From Heliomarina baculiformis (GTDB lineage Bacteria > Pseudomonadota > Alphaproteobacteria > Rhodobacterales > Rhodobacteraceae): a DNA stretch of 64,000 bases. The notes below the pieces were generated by a model that saw only the letters and a list, made by a program, of their open reading frames with translations, did no database searches and was not told the DNA's origin. Each line of letters opens with the position of its first letter. Position 1 is the first letter of the stretch. Below, piece after piece: positions 44,224 through 53,218 of this stretch. The stretch covers positions 186,001-250,000 of the forward strand of contig NZ_JAIMIC010000004.1 in NCBI RefSeq assembly GCF_019966545.1, read 5' to 3'. The translations under genes were made by a program, and so were the position numbers.

Positions 44224-45308
44224 CCCAGAGAGGCCTCGGCGATGGTAATCATCCAGATCATCAGAGGCAGTGCAATGATGCCGCCGAGCGGTCCCCAGAG
44301 CCACAGCCAGAACACCAGTGACAGAAAGACGAGCAGGGGGCTGACTTTCATCTGCTGACCGACAAAGGCTGGGGTGACGAACTGGCCCTCCATCATGTTC
44401 ATGCACATGTAGAGCGCGGCGGGCGCAACGCTGATCGGCCCGTCGAATACCACGAGACCTGTCACCAGCAGGGTAAAACCCATGACGATGGGGCCAAGGT
44501 AGAGGATAAAGTTCAGCAGAAAGGCGAGCATCCCCCAAAAGATTGGGGCAGGCATGCCGAACAACTGCATGGCCCCCGCGACAAAGCAGCCGAAAACAAG
44601 GTTTACCGAGGTGATGGTCAGCACGTAACGGGCGACCTGCTGTTCCGCGAATTCAAAGTCATGCTCGGTCAGCTTTTTCAGCGACGCGCCGATCCAGGAA
44701 TAGACCTCGACCCGGACGAGCAGGAAGAAATAGAGCGTCCCGGCGAAGATCATCACCTGACCCAGAACCTGCGGCGCGTAGAAAAGCGCATCCGAGGCGC
44801 TGGGCATGTTCATCGAGCCTTCCGAGGCGGCCTCGCGCGGGGTTTCGGGATCGACCGAGGCGGCAACATCCTTGGATATCTCGTCCAGCCCCTGCAGCAT
44901 CTGGCGGGCGCCTTCGATGGCTTCTCGGAACTCGCGCCAGATCATGGGCGCGCGGTCCAGTGCCTGACTGACGTAGGGTTCAAGGACCAGCACGATCGTG
45001 GCAAGCGCAAGGAGTACGATGACCAGCGTCGCAAGTGCAGCAAGCGCCGGACGAAGGTTCAGCCGCATCCAGAGACGTGAGACCGGCGAAAGGACGATGC
45101 CCAGAACAAAGGCGGCCAGCACGGGGCCAAAAAAATTCTGAGCATAATCCAGTACGGCAAAGACAATGACGAGCGAAACAAGAATGACGGCGACCCGGAT
45201 GAGTGCCGAACTTTCGCGGACAGGGGTGCGCAGCAAGCTGGTTTTTTCTGTGATTGGATTTTCGATAGTCGGAGAAATTTCGTTGTCCATCAAGCGGTCA
45301 AAATCCAT
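44187..45308 (-). CDS. AI-2E family transporter (PerM/TqsA-like permease)
   Basis: Membrane protein of 373 residues with about eight spans. After a polar N-terminus come paired helices (LIRVAVILVSLVIVFAVLDY, NFFGPVLAAFVLGIVLSPVS), an amphipathic periplasmic region (~110-170) and a C-terminal helix block containing FWLWLWGPLGGIIALPLMIW, a family hallmark. Family members include quorum-signal exporters and Na+/H+ antiporters, so no substrate is assigned. There is no clear ribosome site before the ATG at 45308; an ATG at 45290 is an alternative. The 130-nt region upstream holds a GAACCC/GGGTTC hairpin but no recognised promoter. Confidence 0.86.
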   Translation of the reverse strand: MDFDRLMDNEISPTIENPITEKTSLLRTPVRESSALIRVAVILVSLVIVFAVLDYAQNFFGPVLAAFVLGIVLSPVSRLWMRLNLRPALAALATLVIVLLALATIVLVLEPYVSQALDRAPMIWREFREAIEGARQMLQGLDEISKDVAASVDPETPREAASEGSMNMPSASDALFYAPQVLGQVMIFAGTLYFFLLVRVEVYSWIGASLKKLTEHDFEFAEQQVARYVLTITSVNLVFGCFVAGAMQLFGMPAPIFWGMLAFLLNFILYLGPIVMGFTLLVTGLVVFDGPISVAPAALYMCMNMMEGQFVTPAFVGQQMKVSPLLVFLSLVFWLWLWGPLGGIIALPLMIWMITIAEASLGQTISSGIPGKE

Positions 45309-45438
45309 TTAAGACAGTCAATTAGCCAGAGGCCGAAATTTTGCGAGGGGAGCCGCTTTTTAGCCACCGATAACATTGGCACTTCACATAACTCCTGAAC
45401 CCGGCGCTGGGTTCCAAAAAAATGTGAGTTCCCGAGAT

Positions 45439-46170
45439 TTAAAGTTCGTAGGAGGGCAGGAGATCGAAGGCCGCGCGGAGAGCATCGCCCCAGCCGGTGG
45501 AAATCGAATGGTACATCGGGTCGTCCTGCTCGATCCGGATCTTCTTGTGAACTTGAAAAGTGTCCTTTTCATAGGTGATCAGGTCGAAGGGCAGGCCCAC
45601 GGAAAGGTTTGCCTTTACCGTTGAATCGAACGAGACGAGCAACAGTTTTGCGGCGTCGTTGAAGCTCATGCTGGGGTCATAGGTCCGCACAAGGATCGGC
45701 TTGCCGTACTTTGTTTCACCGATCTGGAAAAACGGCGTGTCTTCGGTCGCTTCGACGAAATTGCCCTCGGGATAGATCAGGAACAGCCGGGGCGGGCCGC
45801 CTTCGATCTGGCCGCCGACTATCAGCGTGGCGCGGAACCCGGCATCGGAGGTCTGGCCTTCGCTGGTGCTGTCGCTGATGACTTCCTTGAGCGTCGCGCC
45901 GATCAGCCGGGCGACCTGAAACATCGACGGCACCTTGAGGATCGTCGGGTCGCGATCCGAGGCCGCTTTGGAGCGTTCCTCGAGCAGGCTAATCAGCGCC
46001 TGCGTCGTTGCAAGGTTTCCGGCGGTCATGATCGTGATGAACCGCTCGCCCGGGACCTCGAAGGTGAACATCTTGCGCGTTACGGAAAAGTTATCGACGC
46101 CCGCGTTAGTGCGGGTGTCGGACATGAAAACAAGTCCCCGATCAAGGCTGAGGCCAACGCAGTATGTCAT
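45439..46170 (-). CDS. Anbu proteasome-like peptidase (operon 2)
   Basis: Ntn-hydrolase of 243 residues, the usual Anbu length. With the ATG at 46170 the product opens MTYCVGLSLDRGLVFMSDTR: removal of Met exposes the nucleophilic Thr. The partner residues Asp (SDTRTNAG, position 18) and Lys (VTRKMFTF, position 33) are in proteasome/HslV-like positions. A longer reading from 46236 would bury the Thr and overlap the transglutaminase gene. It lies 40 nt after that gene and closes the ATP-grasp / alpha-E / transglutaminase / Anbu operon. Anbu assembles into ring- or spiral-shaped oligomers; natural substrates are not established. Confidence 0.9.
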   Translation of the reverse strand: MTYCVGLSLDRGLVFMSDTRTNAGVDNFSVTRKMFTFEVPGERFITIMTAGNLATTQALISLLEERSKAASDRDPTILKVPSMFQVARLIGATLKEVISDSTSEGQTSDAGFRATLIVGGQIEGGPPRLFLIYPEGNFVEATEDTPFFQIGETKYGKPILVRTYDPSMSFNDAAKLLLVSFDSTVKANLSVGLPFDLITYEKDTFQVHKKIRIEQDDPMYHSISTGWGDALRAAFDLLPSYEL

Positions 46171-46210
46171 GAAATTTCCGACAAGGATTAGGAGGCGCGT
46201 GGACCGTTTA

Positions 46211-47008
46211 TTACTGTTGGACTTGCAGCGACACAATCATTGATTCATCGCCAGAGCCCTGGCGCAATCCTGAAATCGGCGCCGCGTCCAGATAATCCCG
46301 CCCGGTGGCTACGTTGACGTAGTGCTCGTCGGGGGATTGGGCGTTGGAGACGTCGAACCCGATCCAGCCGAGTGTATCCAGATGCGCCTCGGCCCATGCG
46401 TGGGTCGCGCTTTGCTCGACCCGGTCCTTCATCATCAGGTAGCCGCTGACATAGCGGGCCGGGATACCTGCCGCGCGCGCGGCTGAGATGAAGATCTGCG
46501 CGTGGTCCTGACAGACGCCCTTGCCGCCTTTCAGAGCCTCTTCGGCGGTGGTTCCGGCATAGGTTTGGCCTGATCCGTATTTAACCGCCTCGGCGATCCG
46601 TGCGGACATGTCGTGCAGCCCTGTCAGCTTGTCCTGCGCCGCTTCGAGCGTGGCCGCGATTTCGCGGATGCCGTCGCCGGGTTTCGTCAGTTTGCTGTGC
46701 TGAAGGTAAAGCCACAGCGGGATGGAGCCGTAGACCTTGCCGAGAATCCCGGCGGTATCTCGTGTTTCCACCCGGCCGGAGGCAGTGATTGAGACCTCGG
46801 ACGCGCCGGGGTCGATCTGCATCAGCTCGGTCACGTTGCCGTGCTGGTCGTGGTAGATCACTTCGCGGTTGCCGCCGGTGATCTGCACCTTCCAGTCATT
46901 GATGCGCTGCTGCGGTGTGTCGCGCGGAATCAGCCGAATTTTCTGAAGCGCGTAATGGACCGGAGTTTCGTAGCTGTAACGCGTTGTGTGGGTGATGGTC
47001 AGATGCAA
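46211..47008 (-). CDS. Transglutaminase-like protein (operon 2)
   Basis: The protein has 265 residues, with the N-terminal beta domain (MHLTITHTTRYSYETPVHYA) and a transglutaminase core. The triad is Cys166 (GGKGVCQDHAQ), His203 (SATHAWAEAHL) and Asp219 (GWIGFDVSN). It is slightly shorter than the small transglutaminase of operon 1 but has the same layout. No signal peptide is seen. It is placed between alpha-E and Anbu genes, the order reported for Anbu loci in many proteobacteria. Confidence 0.88.
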   Translation of the reverse strand: MHLTITHTTRYSYETPVHYALQKIRLIPRDTPQQRINDWKVQITGGNREVIYHDQHGNVTELMQIDPGASEVSITASGRVETRDTAGILGKVYGSIPLWLYLQHSKLTKPGDGIREIAATLEAAQDKLTGLHDMSARIAEAVKYGSGQTYAGTTAEEALKGGKGVCQDHAQIFISAARAAGIPARYVSGYLMMKDRVEQSATHAWAEAHLDTLGWIGFDVSNAQSPDEHYVNVATGRDYLDAAPISGLRQGSGDESMIVSLQVQQ

Positions 47009-47023
47009 AACGTCGGTTCCGTT

Positions 47024-47965
47024 CTAGCCGCCAAACCGGAAATCGCTTTCGATCTGCTGGCCGAGCGAATTGATATCCCGAATGAAAGCGGTGATGAATT
47101 CATGCAGACCTTCGTCGAAAATCGACTCGATGTCACGGTTTTTGAGCCGGGACTGAATCTTTTCAGCCATGTCGTTGCAGGCATGACGTTCGCCGTAATC
47201 CTCGGCCAGATAGTCAAGATTGCTGACGATCTGGCTGATGCAGAAGGAAAGCGAACGGGGCAGGCGGCGGTCTAGGATCAGGAAATCGGCAATGCCAGAA
47301 GCGGTCATTTCGCTTTCGCCGAGCCATCGGAACGAGCGGTGCGCCGAGACCGAGCGGAGCACGGTTTCCCACTGTACGTTATCGAGCGATGATCCGACAA
47401 AACTCGTGTTTGGCAGGAGGGTGTAATACTTGACGTCGATGATCCGCGCGGTGTTGTCCGCCCGTTCGATAAAGGTGCCGATGCGTGAGAAATCGTAGAT
47501 GTCATTGCGCAGCATCGTGCCGTGAAGTGCGCCACGAACCAGCGCGCTTTGCTGGCGGATCGTGTTCAGCACCGAAGGCAGTTCGGTTTCGCGAACCGGA
47601 TTTGCCAGCAGCTCTGTCAGCGTCATCCAAGTTTCGTTGACGGCTTCCCAGACTTCGGTGGTCAGGGCGGTGCGCACCAGCCGCGCGTTGTCGCGCGCTG
47701 CCCCGGTGACCGAGGTCACGCTCGAGGGGTTGGATGTGTCGCGCAAAAGGTAGTCGACCACGTTGGTCGCGGTGTAATTGTCGTATTTCGCCGCGTATCC
47801 GGCAGAAACGCCCGAGGTCGTCACGACCGATTTCCATTCGGATTCGGCGTCTGTTGATCGGGTCAGCGCAATGCGGAAACCGGCTTCGATCAGGCGCGCG
47901 ATATTTTCCGTGCGCTCAAGGTAGCGGAACATCCAGTAGAGGCCGCCTGCTGTCTTTCCTAGCAT
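47024..47965 (-). CDS. Alpha-E domain protein (operon 2)
   Basis: All-helical protein of 313 residues. It starts MLGKTAGGLYWMFRYLERTE, equivalent to the DNLFWLGRYVERAE that opens the alpha-E part of the fused protein in operon 1. Late repeats include SLSFCISQIVSNLDYLAEDY. The domain (COG2307) is of unknown biochemical role and nearly always accompanies a circularly permuted ATP-grasp protein. It starts 6 nt after that partner gene and 15 nt before the transglutaminase gene. Confidence 0.88.
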   Translation of the reverse strand: MLGKTAGGLYWMFRYLERTENIARLIEAGFRIALTRSTDAESEWKSVVTTSGVSAGYAAKYDNYTATNVVDYLLRDTSNPSSVTSVTGAARDNARLVRTALTTEVWEAVNETWMTLTELLANPVRETELPSVLNTIRQQSALVRGALHGTMLRNDIYDFSRIGTFIERADNTARIIDVKYYTLLPNTSFVGSSLDNVQWETVLRSVSAHRSFRWLGESEMTASGIADFLILDRRLPRSLSFCISQIVSNLDYLAEDYGERHACNDMAEKIQSRLKNRDIESIFDEGLHEFITAFIRDINSLGQQIESDFRFGG

Positions 47966-47970
47966 ATTCT

Positions 47971-49398
47971 TCAGTCCTCCAGCACCCAGGTGTCCTTGGT
48001 GCCGCCGCCCTGGCTCGAGTTGACGACAAGCGATCCTTTGGCCAGCGCGACGCGGGTCAGGCCGCCGGGGACGATATTGATGCCCTGTGGCGACACCAGC
48101 ACGAAGGGCCGCAAATCGACGTGGCGCGGCGCCAGTTCCGATTCCGTAAAGATCGGGACCGTGGAGAGCGAAAGCGTGGGCTGAGCGATGTAATTGCCCG
48201 GCTTAGCTTTGAGCTTTTCGGCGAAGGTGGCGAGCTCTTTCTTGCTGGCGGCGGGGCCGACGAGCATACCGTAGCCGCCCGAGCCGTGCACCTCTTTGAC
48301 CACCAGATCCTTGAGGTTGTCGAGCACGTATTGAAGCGCGCCGGGTTCACCGCAGCGCCATGTCTCGACATTCTTCAGGATGGCTTTTTCGCCGGTGTAA
48401 AACTCGACGATATCCGGCATGTAGGAATAGATCGCCTTGTCATCCGCGATGCCTGCGCCGGGCGCGTTGGCGATGGTGATGTTCCCCGCGCGGTAGACAT
48501 CCATAATGCCGGGTACGCCCAGCATCGATTCCGGATTAAAGGTCAGCGGGTCGAGAAAATCGTCGTCGATCCGGCGATAGATCACGTCGATCCGCTTGTA
48601 TCCTTGGGTCGTGCGCATCGCGATATGGCCATCGACCACGCGCAGGTCGTGGCCCTCGACCAGTTCCGCGCCCATCTGGTCGGCGAGGAAGGAATGTTCG
48701 AAATAGGCCGAGTTGTAGATGCCCGGTGTCAGCACGGCGATGGTCGGCTTCGATCCGGCCGAACTCGGCGCGCAGGCGGCCAGCGAGCGACGCAGGTTCT
48801 TGGGGTAGTCGCTGACCGGTTGAACCTTGATCTTTGAGAACAGCTCCGGGAACATCTGGAGCATCGTCTCGCGGTTTTCGAGCATGTAGGACACGCCCGA
48901 GGGCGTCCGCGCGTTGTCTTCAAGAACAAAGAAATCGCCTTCGCCGGTGCGCACGATGTCAGTGCCGACGATGTGGGTATAAACTTGGCCCGGCGGGCTG
49001 AAACCCAGCATTTGCGGCAGGAAGGCTTCGTTCCCGACGATCAGATGTTTGGGGACGCGTCCGGCGCGCAGGATTTCCTGACGGTTATAGATGTCATGCA
49101 GAAAGGCGTTGATGGCTGCGACCCGCTGCTCGATGCCTTTTGCCAGCTTGGTCCATTCCCGTTGGGCAAGGATACGCGGCACCAGATCAAAGGGGATCAG
49201 ACGCTCCTGCGCCTCGCTCTGGCCATAGACGTTAAAGGTAATGCCGGTCCGCCGGAAGAATGTCTCGGCGTCCTGCGATTTCTTTGCGAGACGTTCGGCG
49301 TCCTGCTCAGCGAACCAGTCGTGGTAGGCCGCATAGGCATCACGGACAGTGCCGTTGTGGCCGCTCATCTCGTCGAAAAATTTGTTTTCACCAACCAT
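47971..49398 (-). CDS. Circularly permuted ATP-grasp protein (operon 2)
   Basis: The protein has 475 residues, COG2308. Features expected for a working ATP-grasp ligase are present: acidic metal-binding cluster LEDN (159-162), VIYRRIDDDFLDP (~272-284), VVKEVHGSGGYGMLVG (365-380) with Lys368 and a glycine-rich loop, and RPFVLVSPQGINIVPGGLTR near the end. It is the promoter-proximal gene of the operon with alpha-E, transglutaminase and Anbu. By family logic it may form peptide or amide bonds using ATP; neither substrate is known. An upstream ATG lies in a 248-nt gap holding no other gene. Confidence 0.89.
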   Translation of the reverse strand: MVGENKFFDEMSGHNGTVRDAYAAYHDWFAEQDAERLAKKSQDAETFFRRTGITFNVYGQSEAQERLIPFDLVPRILAQREWTKLAKGIEQRVAAINAFLHDIYNRQEILRAGRVPKHLIVGNEAFLPQMLGFSPPGQVYTHIVGTDIVRTGEGDFFVLEDNARTPSGVSYMLENRETMLQMFPELFSKIKVQPVSDYPKNLRRSLAACAPSSAGSKPTIAVLTPGIYNSAYFEHSFLADQMGAELVEGHDLRVVDGHIAMRTTQGYKRIDVIYRRIDDDFLDPLTFNPESMLGVPGIMDVYRAGNITIANAPGAGIADDKAIYSYMPDIVEFYTGEKAILKNVETWRCGEPGALQYVLDNLKDLVVKEVHGSGGYGMLVGPAASKKELATFAEKLKAKPGNYIAQPTLSLSTVPIFTESELAPRHVDLRPFVLVSPQGINIVPGGLTRVALAKGSLVVNSSQGGGTKDTWVLED

Positions 49399-49646
49399 GA
49401 CTTAACCATAGTGGGATTCTTTGTTTCGACAACAGGAGACAGTGCTGGGGATATCCCGCCGTCTGTCGGACGGGCCGGCATGCCTGTTTCTTAGGCTTGT
49501 ATTTCCTGTCTGTTTTCAAACGATTGGGCCCCATGCTGGTCGGTGGCCCGGTCGAATGCCGGGCTTTCAGTCAAAAGGTTAGACGGCAGCGCGCGGCGTC
49601 GCAACCTAAAGTGGTTTGGCGGCATGCCGTTCGTATGAAACGGACG

Positions 49647-50630
49647 TCAGGCGCGGGTTCTGATCCTGACGGATCTGGCAATGGCGCGCGACTTTTGCTT
49701 TTCGCGCAGGAATACGAAAAGACCCGACCCGATGATAAGCGCCATGCCGATCCAGATGGTCAGATCCGGCAGGTCCGACCAGAAGAGCCAGCCCCACAAC
49801 ACGGCTAGCGGCAGGCCCGCATATTCGAACGGGGCAAGCGTCGCCGCGTCGGTCATGCGGTAGGCCTGGCTTACGCAATAGCCGATGATCGCCGCGTTGA
49901 GGCCTAGCCCAATCAGCGGCCCCCAGTCGCCATCTTGCGGCCAGACCCAGGCGCGCAGCAGGAAGAGAAGACTTGGATTGTCCACGCCTTCGACGAAGTG
50001 CCCGTCGCCTGCGACGAGGTAAAATCCTATCGAGACGATCAGGAACGTCCCCTGAATATACACGGAAAGGGCCGAGGCCTTGCTGGTGGCGCCCAGTCTG
50101 CGGGTCAAAAGCTGCATCAGTGCATAGGTCAGGGCGGCGAACACCGGCAGGAGCAGAATGATGCGGCTGACCTCAAGCGATCCGGCCGACGCCCAGGGGC
50201 GCTGCATGATGACGACGCCGATAAAGCCGACGAGCACAGCCCCCATCCTAAGCGGGCCGACTTTCTCGCCCAGCAGTGGGATCGACAGCACCGTGATGAA
50301 CAGCGGTGCGACAAAGAACAGCGCGGTGGCATTGGCCAGTGGCAGTGCCGCGATGGCAACGAAATAGGCCATGTTCGATACGACAACCAACAAGGCCCGG
50401 CAAAGCTGTAACCAGGGCGCCTTGGGCTTGAGGATCGACCAGCCGCCTTCAAGCTGCACGAGTAACAGGCTGAAACCGATGCCGATCGCGGAACGGATGA
50501 ACACGATCTGATGCAGGGGATAGCCGCCGGACAGCGATTTGATCAGCAGATCGTTGATGGACATCGCAAGAACGCCCGCAAGAATGAAAAAGATGCCCGA
50601 GGCAGCATGGTTTGTCGGCATCAGTTTCAT
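49647..50630 (-). CDS. DMT superfamily transporter (EamA/RhaT family)
   Basis: Inner-membrane carrier of 327 residues with ten predicted spans in two EamA repeats (first SGIFFILAGVLAMSINDLLI, second ILLLPVFAALTYALMQLLTR). The conserved ALPLANATALFFVAPLFITV is typical of EamA. The ATG at 50630 has AAGGA 6 nt upstream. The C-terminal tail is basic. Such carriers export amino acids or metabolites; the substrate is not inferable. It diverges from the CoxG-like gene. Confidence 0.88.
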   Translation of the reverse strand: MKLMPTNHAASGIFFILAGVLAMSINDLLIKSLSGGYPLHQIVFIRSAIGIGFSLLLVQLEGGWSILKPKAPWLQLCRALLVVVSNMAYFVAIAALPLANATALFFVAPLFITVLSIPLLGEKVGPLRMGAVLVGFIGVVIMQRPWASAGSLEVSRIILLLPVFAALTYALMQLLTRRLGATSKASALSVYIQGTFLIVSIGFYLVAGDGHFVEGVDNPSLLFLLRAWVWPQDGDWGPLIGLGLNAAIIGYCVSQAYRMTDAATLAPFEYAGLPLAVLWGWLFWSDLPDLTIWIGMALIIGSGLFVFLREKQKSRAIARSVRIRTRA

Positions 50631-50809
50631 GGGGTTCCTTCGTCTTCTCTCCGGCGCGTCGCCACGACCGGTACGCGACTGTGCTACCATGGTCGGTATT
50701 TGCTGCAAGGTCTGTTTCCGACATTTCCTTGCAGAGTTCGTATTGGCGCAACGGCAAGTTCTCGTTTAGAAATCAAGGCCACGGGTATTCATCAAGAGGA
50801 GCCACCCCC

Positions 50810-51319
50810 ATGCAGATGAGCGATCAGCGCGAGATCAAGGCAGACCCCGCAACGGTTTATGCAGCCCTTCTTGATCCCGATATGCTGAAGAACTGCGTGC
50901 CCGGCGCGCAGGAAGTCACCGGCAATCCGCAGGACGGCTACGAGGCAACGGTCGTCCAGAAGGTCGGGCCTGTCAAAGCGACGTTCAAAGGTCAGGTCAC
51001 GATTACCGACATGGTCGAAAACGAAAAGATGACCATCACCGGCGAAGGCAAGGGCGGTGCGGCAGGATTTGCCAAGGGTGGGGCGGTGGTCACGTTAGAG
51101 CCAACCGACACCGGTGGCACGTTGCTCAGCTATGATGTCGAGGCCAAGGTCGGCGGCAAACTCGCGCAGTTGGGCAGCCGGCTGATCGACGGCTTCGCCA
51201 AGAAGATGGCCGATCAGTTCTTTTCCAACTTTGTCGAGCAGATCGAAGGCCCCGCTGAAGAAGGCGAGCCCGTGGCCGAAGAAGCGCCTGCGAAAAAGGG
51301 CTGGTTCAGCAAGACCTGA
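50810..51319 (+). CDS. CoxG-like SRPBCC-domain protein (carbon monoxide dehydrogenase subunit G family)
   Basis: SRPBCC-fold protein of 169 residues. IKADPATVYAALLDPDMLKN and CVPGAQEV are the typical CoxG opening, and LSYDVEAKVGGKLAQLGSRL is the membrane-associating helix region. An acidic, Ala/Pro-rich tail ends KKGWFSKT. AGAGGAG lies 8 nt before the ATG. CoxG recruits CO dehydrogenase to the membrane in carboxidotrophs, but no cox genes are present here, so a general lipid or small-ligand role is as likely. Confidence 0.85.
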   Translation: MQMSDQREIKADPATVYAALLDPDMLKNCVPGAQEVTGNPQDGYEATVVQKVGPVKATFKGQVTITDMVENEKMTITGEGKGGAAGFAKGGAVVTLEPTDTGGTLLSYDVEAKVGGKLAQLGSRLIDGFAKKMADQFFSNFVEQIEGPAEEGEPVAEEAPAKKGWFSKT

Positions 51320-51343
51320 GCCTCGCCATCGCCTTGAAAACAG

Positions 51344-51365
51344 GCCGCACAGGTACCTGTGCGGC
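51344..51365. repeat. 22-bp perfect palindrome downstream of the CoxG-like gene
   Basis: The two 11-bp arms are GCCGCACAGGT and its exact complement, centred on GGTACC, with no loop. As RNA it forms a strong hairpin, but no T run follows (AAAATATATTGG), so it may be a terminator of the CoxG-like gene, an operator for the ABC exporter gene 60 nt away, or both. Confidence 0.6.
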
Positions 51366-51424
51366 AAAATATATTGGCCTCTGCCCCGGATCGGCATAGA
51401 TCGCTGCTGAAAAAGGAGGCAGAG

Positions 51425-52351
51425 ATGGCCGCAATTCTCAGCGTAAAAGATCTGCGCAAAGTTTATGATGGCGGGTTCGAGGCGCTTAAAGGCGTTTCGC
51501 TCGACATCGAAGAGGGTGAAATCCTTGCTCTTCTCGGACCGAACGGTGCCGGGAAAACGACTCTTATTTCCGCGGTCTGCGGGTTGGTGACCCCGTCTTC
51601 GGGGTCGGTGACGGTGGGCGGGCATGACATCCTGCGTGACTACAGGGCCGCGCGGTCACTGATAGGGCTGGTGCCGCAGGAAGTCGTCGTGGAGCAGTTC
51701 GAGACCGTCCGCAACACCGTCCGCCTGAGCCGTGGTCTTTTCGGCAAACCCCGCAACGATGCGCTGGTCGAGGAAATTCTGCGCAAGCTCTCGCTCTGGG
51801 ACAAGCGTGACAACCAGATCAAGGAACTCTCGGGCGGCATGAAACGCCGCGTGCTGATCGCCAAGGCGCTGGCGCATGAGCCGCGTGTGCTGTTCCTTGA
51901 TGAGCCGACCGCCGGTGTAGACGTGGCGTTGCGCAAGGACATGTGGGACATCGTTGCCGAGATGAAGGCCGATGGCGTGACCATCATCCTGACGACCCAT
52001 TACATCGAAGAGGCCGAAGCCATCGCCGACCGTATTGGTGTCATCACCCGCGGAGAGCTTCTGCTCGTGCAGGAGAAAGCCGAACTGATGCGGCAGATGG
52101 GGCGCAAACAGCTTGAGGTGCAGCTGACCGCGCCGATTGAAACGCTTCCCGCGAGCCTTGCGGATTTCGGTCTTGAAATCGGGCAGGGGGGCGAGACGCT
52201 GATCTATTCCTACGATACCCATGCGGAACGCACCGGCATCACCAAGCTGTTGAACGCCATTTCCGACGCTGGGCTGACGCTGCGCGATGTTCAGACGCGG
52301 CAGAGCAGCCTTGAGGATATCTTTGTCAATCTGGTCGAGGAGGACGCGTAA
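51425..52351 (+). CDS. ABC-2 type exporter ATP-binding protein
   Basis: ATPase of 308 residues with Walker [10 protein letters not shown], signature [19 protein letters not shown], Walker [13 protein letters not shown] and H-loop [14 protein letters not shown]. The ~80-residue tail ends [15 protein letters not shown], as in exporters of the DrrA/CcmA-NodI type. AAAGGAGG lies 7 nt before the ATG. The stop overlaps the permease start as TAATG. It drives export of an unknown lipid or metabolite. Confidence 0.9.
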   Translation: MAAILSVKDLRKVYDGGFEALKGVSLDIEEGEILALLGPNGAGKTTLISAVCGLVTPSSGSVTVGGHDILRDYRAARSLIGLVPQEVVVEQFETVRNTVRLSRGLFGKPRNDALVEEILRKLSLWDKRDNQIKELSGGMKRRVLIAKALAHEPRVLFLDEPTAGVDVALRKDMWDIVAEMKADGVTIILTTHYIEEAEAIADRIGVITRGELLLVQEKAELMRQMGRKQLEVQLTAPIETLPASLADFGLEIGQGGETLIYSYDTHAERTGITKLLNAISDAGLTLRDVQTRQSSLEDIFVNLVEEDA

Positions 52352-53112
52352 TGAACTGGATCGCTATCGCCGCCATCTACCGGTTCGAGATGTCGCGCTT
52401 CTTTCGGACGATCATGCAAAGCTTTGTCTCGCCGGTGATCTCGACCTCGCTCTATTTTGTGGTCTTCGGTGCGGCCATCGGCAGCCGGATCGATCAGGTC
52501 GAAGGAGTCAGCTATGGGGCTTTCATCGTGCCGGGGCTGATCATGCTGTCGGTCATCACCCAGTCGATTTCCAATGCGGCCTTCGGTATCTATTTCCCCA
52601 AGTTTATCGGCACGATCTATGAACATCTGTCCGCGCCGATCAGTTTTTTCGAGATCGTGCTAGGCTATGTGGGGGCGGCGGCCACCAAGGCGCTGTTCAT
52701 CGGCGTGGTGATCTTGATCACCGCGAATTTCTTCGTCGATCTGAATATCGCCCACCCGCTGGCGATGGTGGCGTTTCTGGTGATGACCTGCCTCAGCTTT
52801 GCGCTTTTCGGGTTCATCATCGGAATCTGGGCGAAGAATTTCGAGCAACTGCAACTGGTGCCTTTGCTGATCGTCACGCCGCTGATCTTTCTGGGCGGGT
52901 CGTTCTATTCGGTGTCGATGTTGCCGCCGGTTTGGCAGACCGTCACGCATTTCAACCCGGTTCTGTATTTGATCTCGGGGTTTCGCTGGGCGTTCTTCGA
53001 CATGGCGGATGTGCCGATTGGTATCAGCCTGCTAGCAATCGCCTTATTTACCGGGCTGTGCCTTGGCGTGATCTGGCTGATCTTCCGTACCGGCTGGCGC
53101 ATCCGGAGCTGA
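52351..53112 (+). CDS. ABC-2 type exporter permease
   Basis: Permease of 253 residues with six spans. The ABC-2 hallmark is in [20 protein letters not shown] followed by [19 protein letters not shown]. Early segments include [20 protein letters not shown]. It overlaps the ATPase gene by one base and completes a two-gene exporter. Similar pairs belong to the YadG/YadH and NodIJ groups. Confidence 0.9.
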   Translation: MNWIAIAAIYRFEMSRFFRTIMQSFVSPVISTSLYFVVFGAAIGSRIDQVEGVSYGAFIVPGLIMLSVITQSISNAAFGIYFPKFIGTIYEHLSAPISFFEIVLGYVGAAATKALFIGVVILITANFFVDLNIAHPLAMVAFLVMTCLSFALFGFIIGIWAKNFEQLQLVPLLIVTPLIFLGGSFYSVSMLPPVWQTVTHFNPVLYLISGFRWAFFDMADVPIGISLLAIALFTGLCLGVIWLIFRTGWRIRS

Positions 53113-53218
53113 TCCTGAGTGATATTTTTGCTGGCGAGGCCTGAATTCGTGCCTTGCCCGCAAGTCAAGTTGGCCCCACACCTTGTTTAGGGGCAGTCGC
53201 CAATCTACATCCGTCTTC

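Noticed and set aside
45393-45415. GAACCC/GGGTTC hairpin as a terminator for the Anbu operon
   Set aside because: On the minus strand the T run lies before, not after, the stem, so it does not fit an intrinsic terminator.
53113-53140. Possible second copy of the CCCCCGGAGTATTTT repeat (GAGTGATATTTTTG)
   Set aside because: Only the tail is loosely similar and no hairpins precede it.
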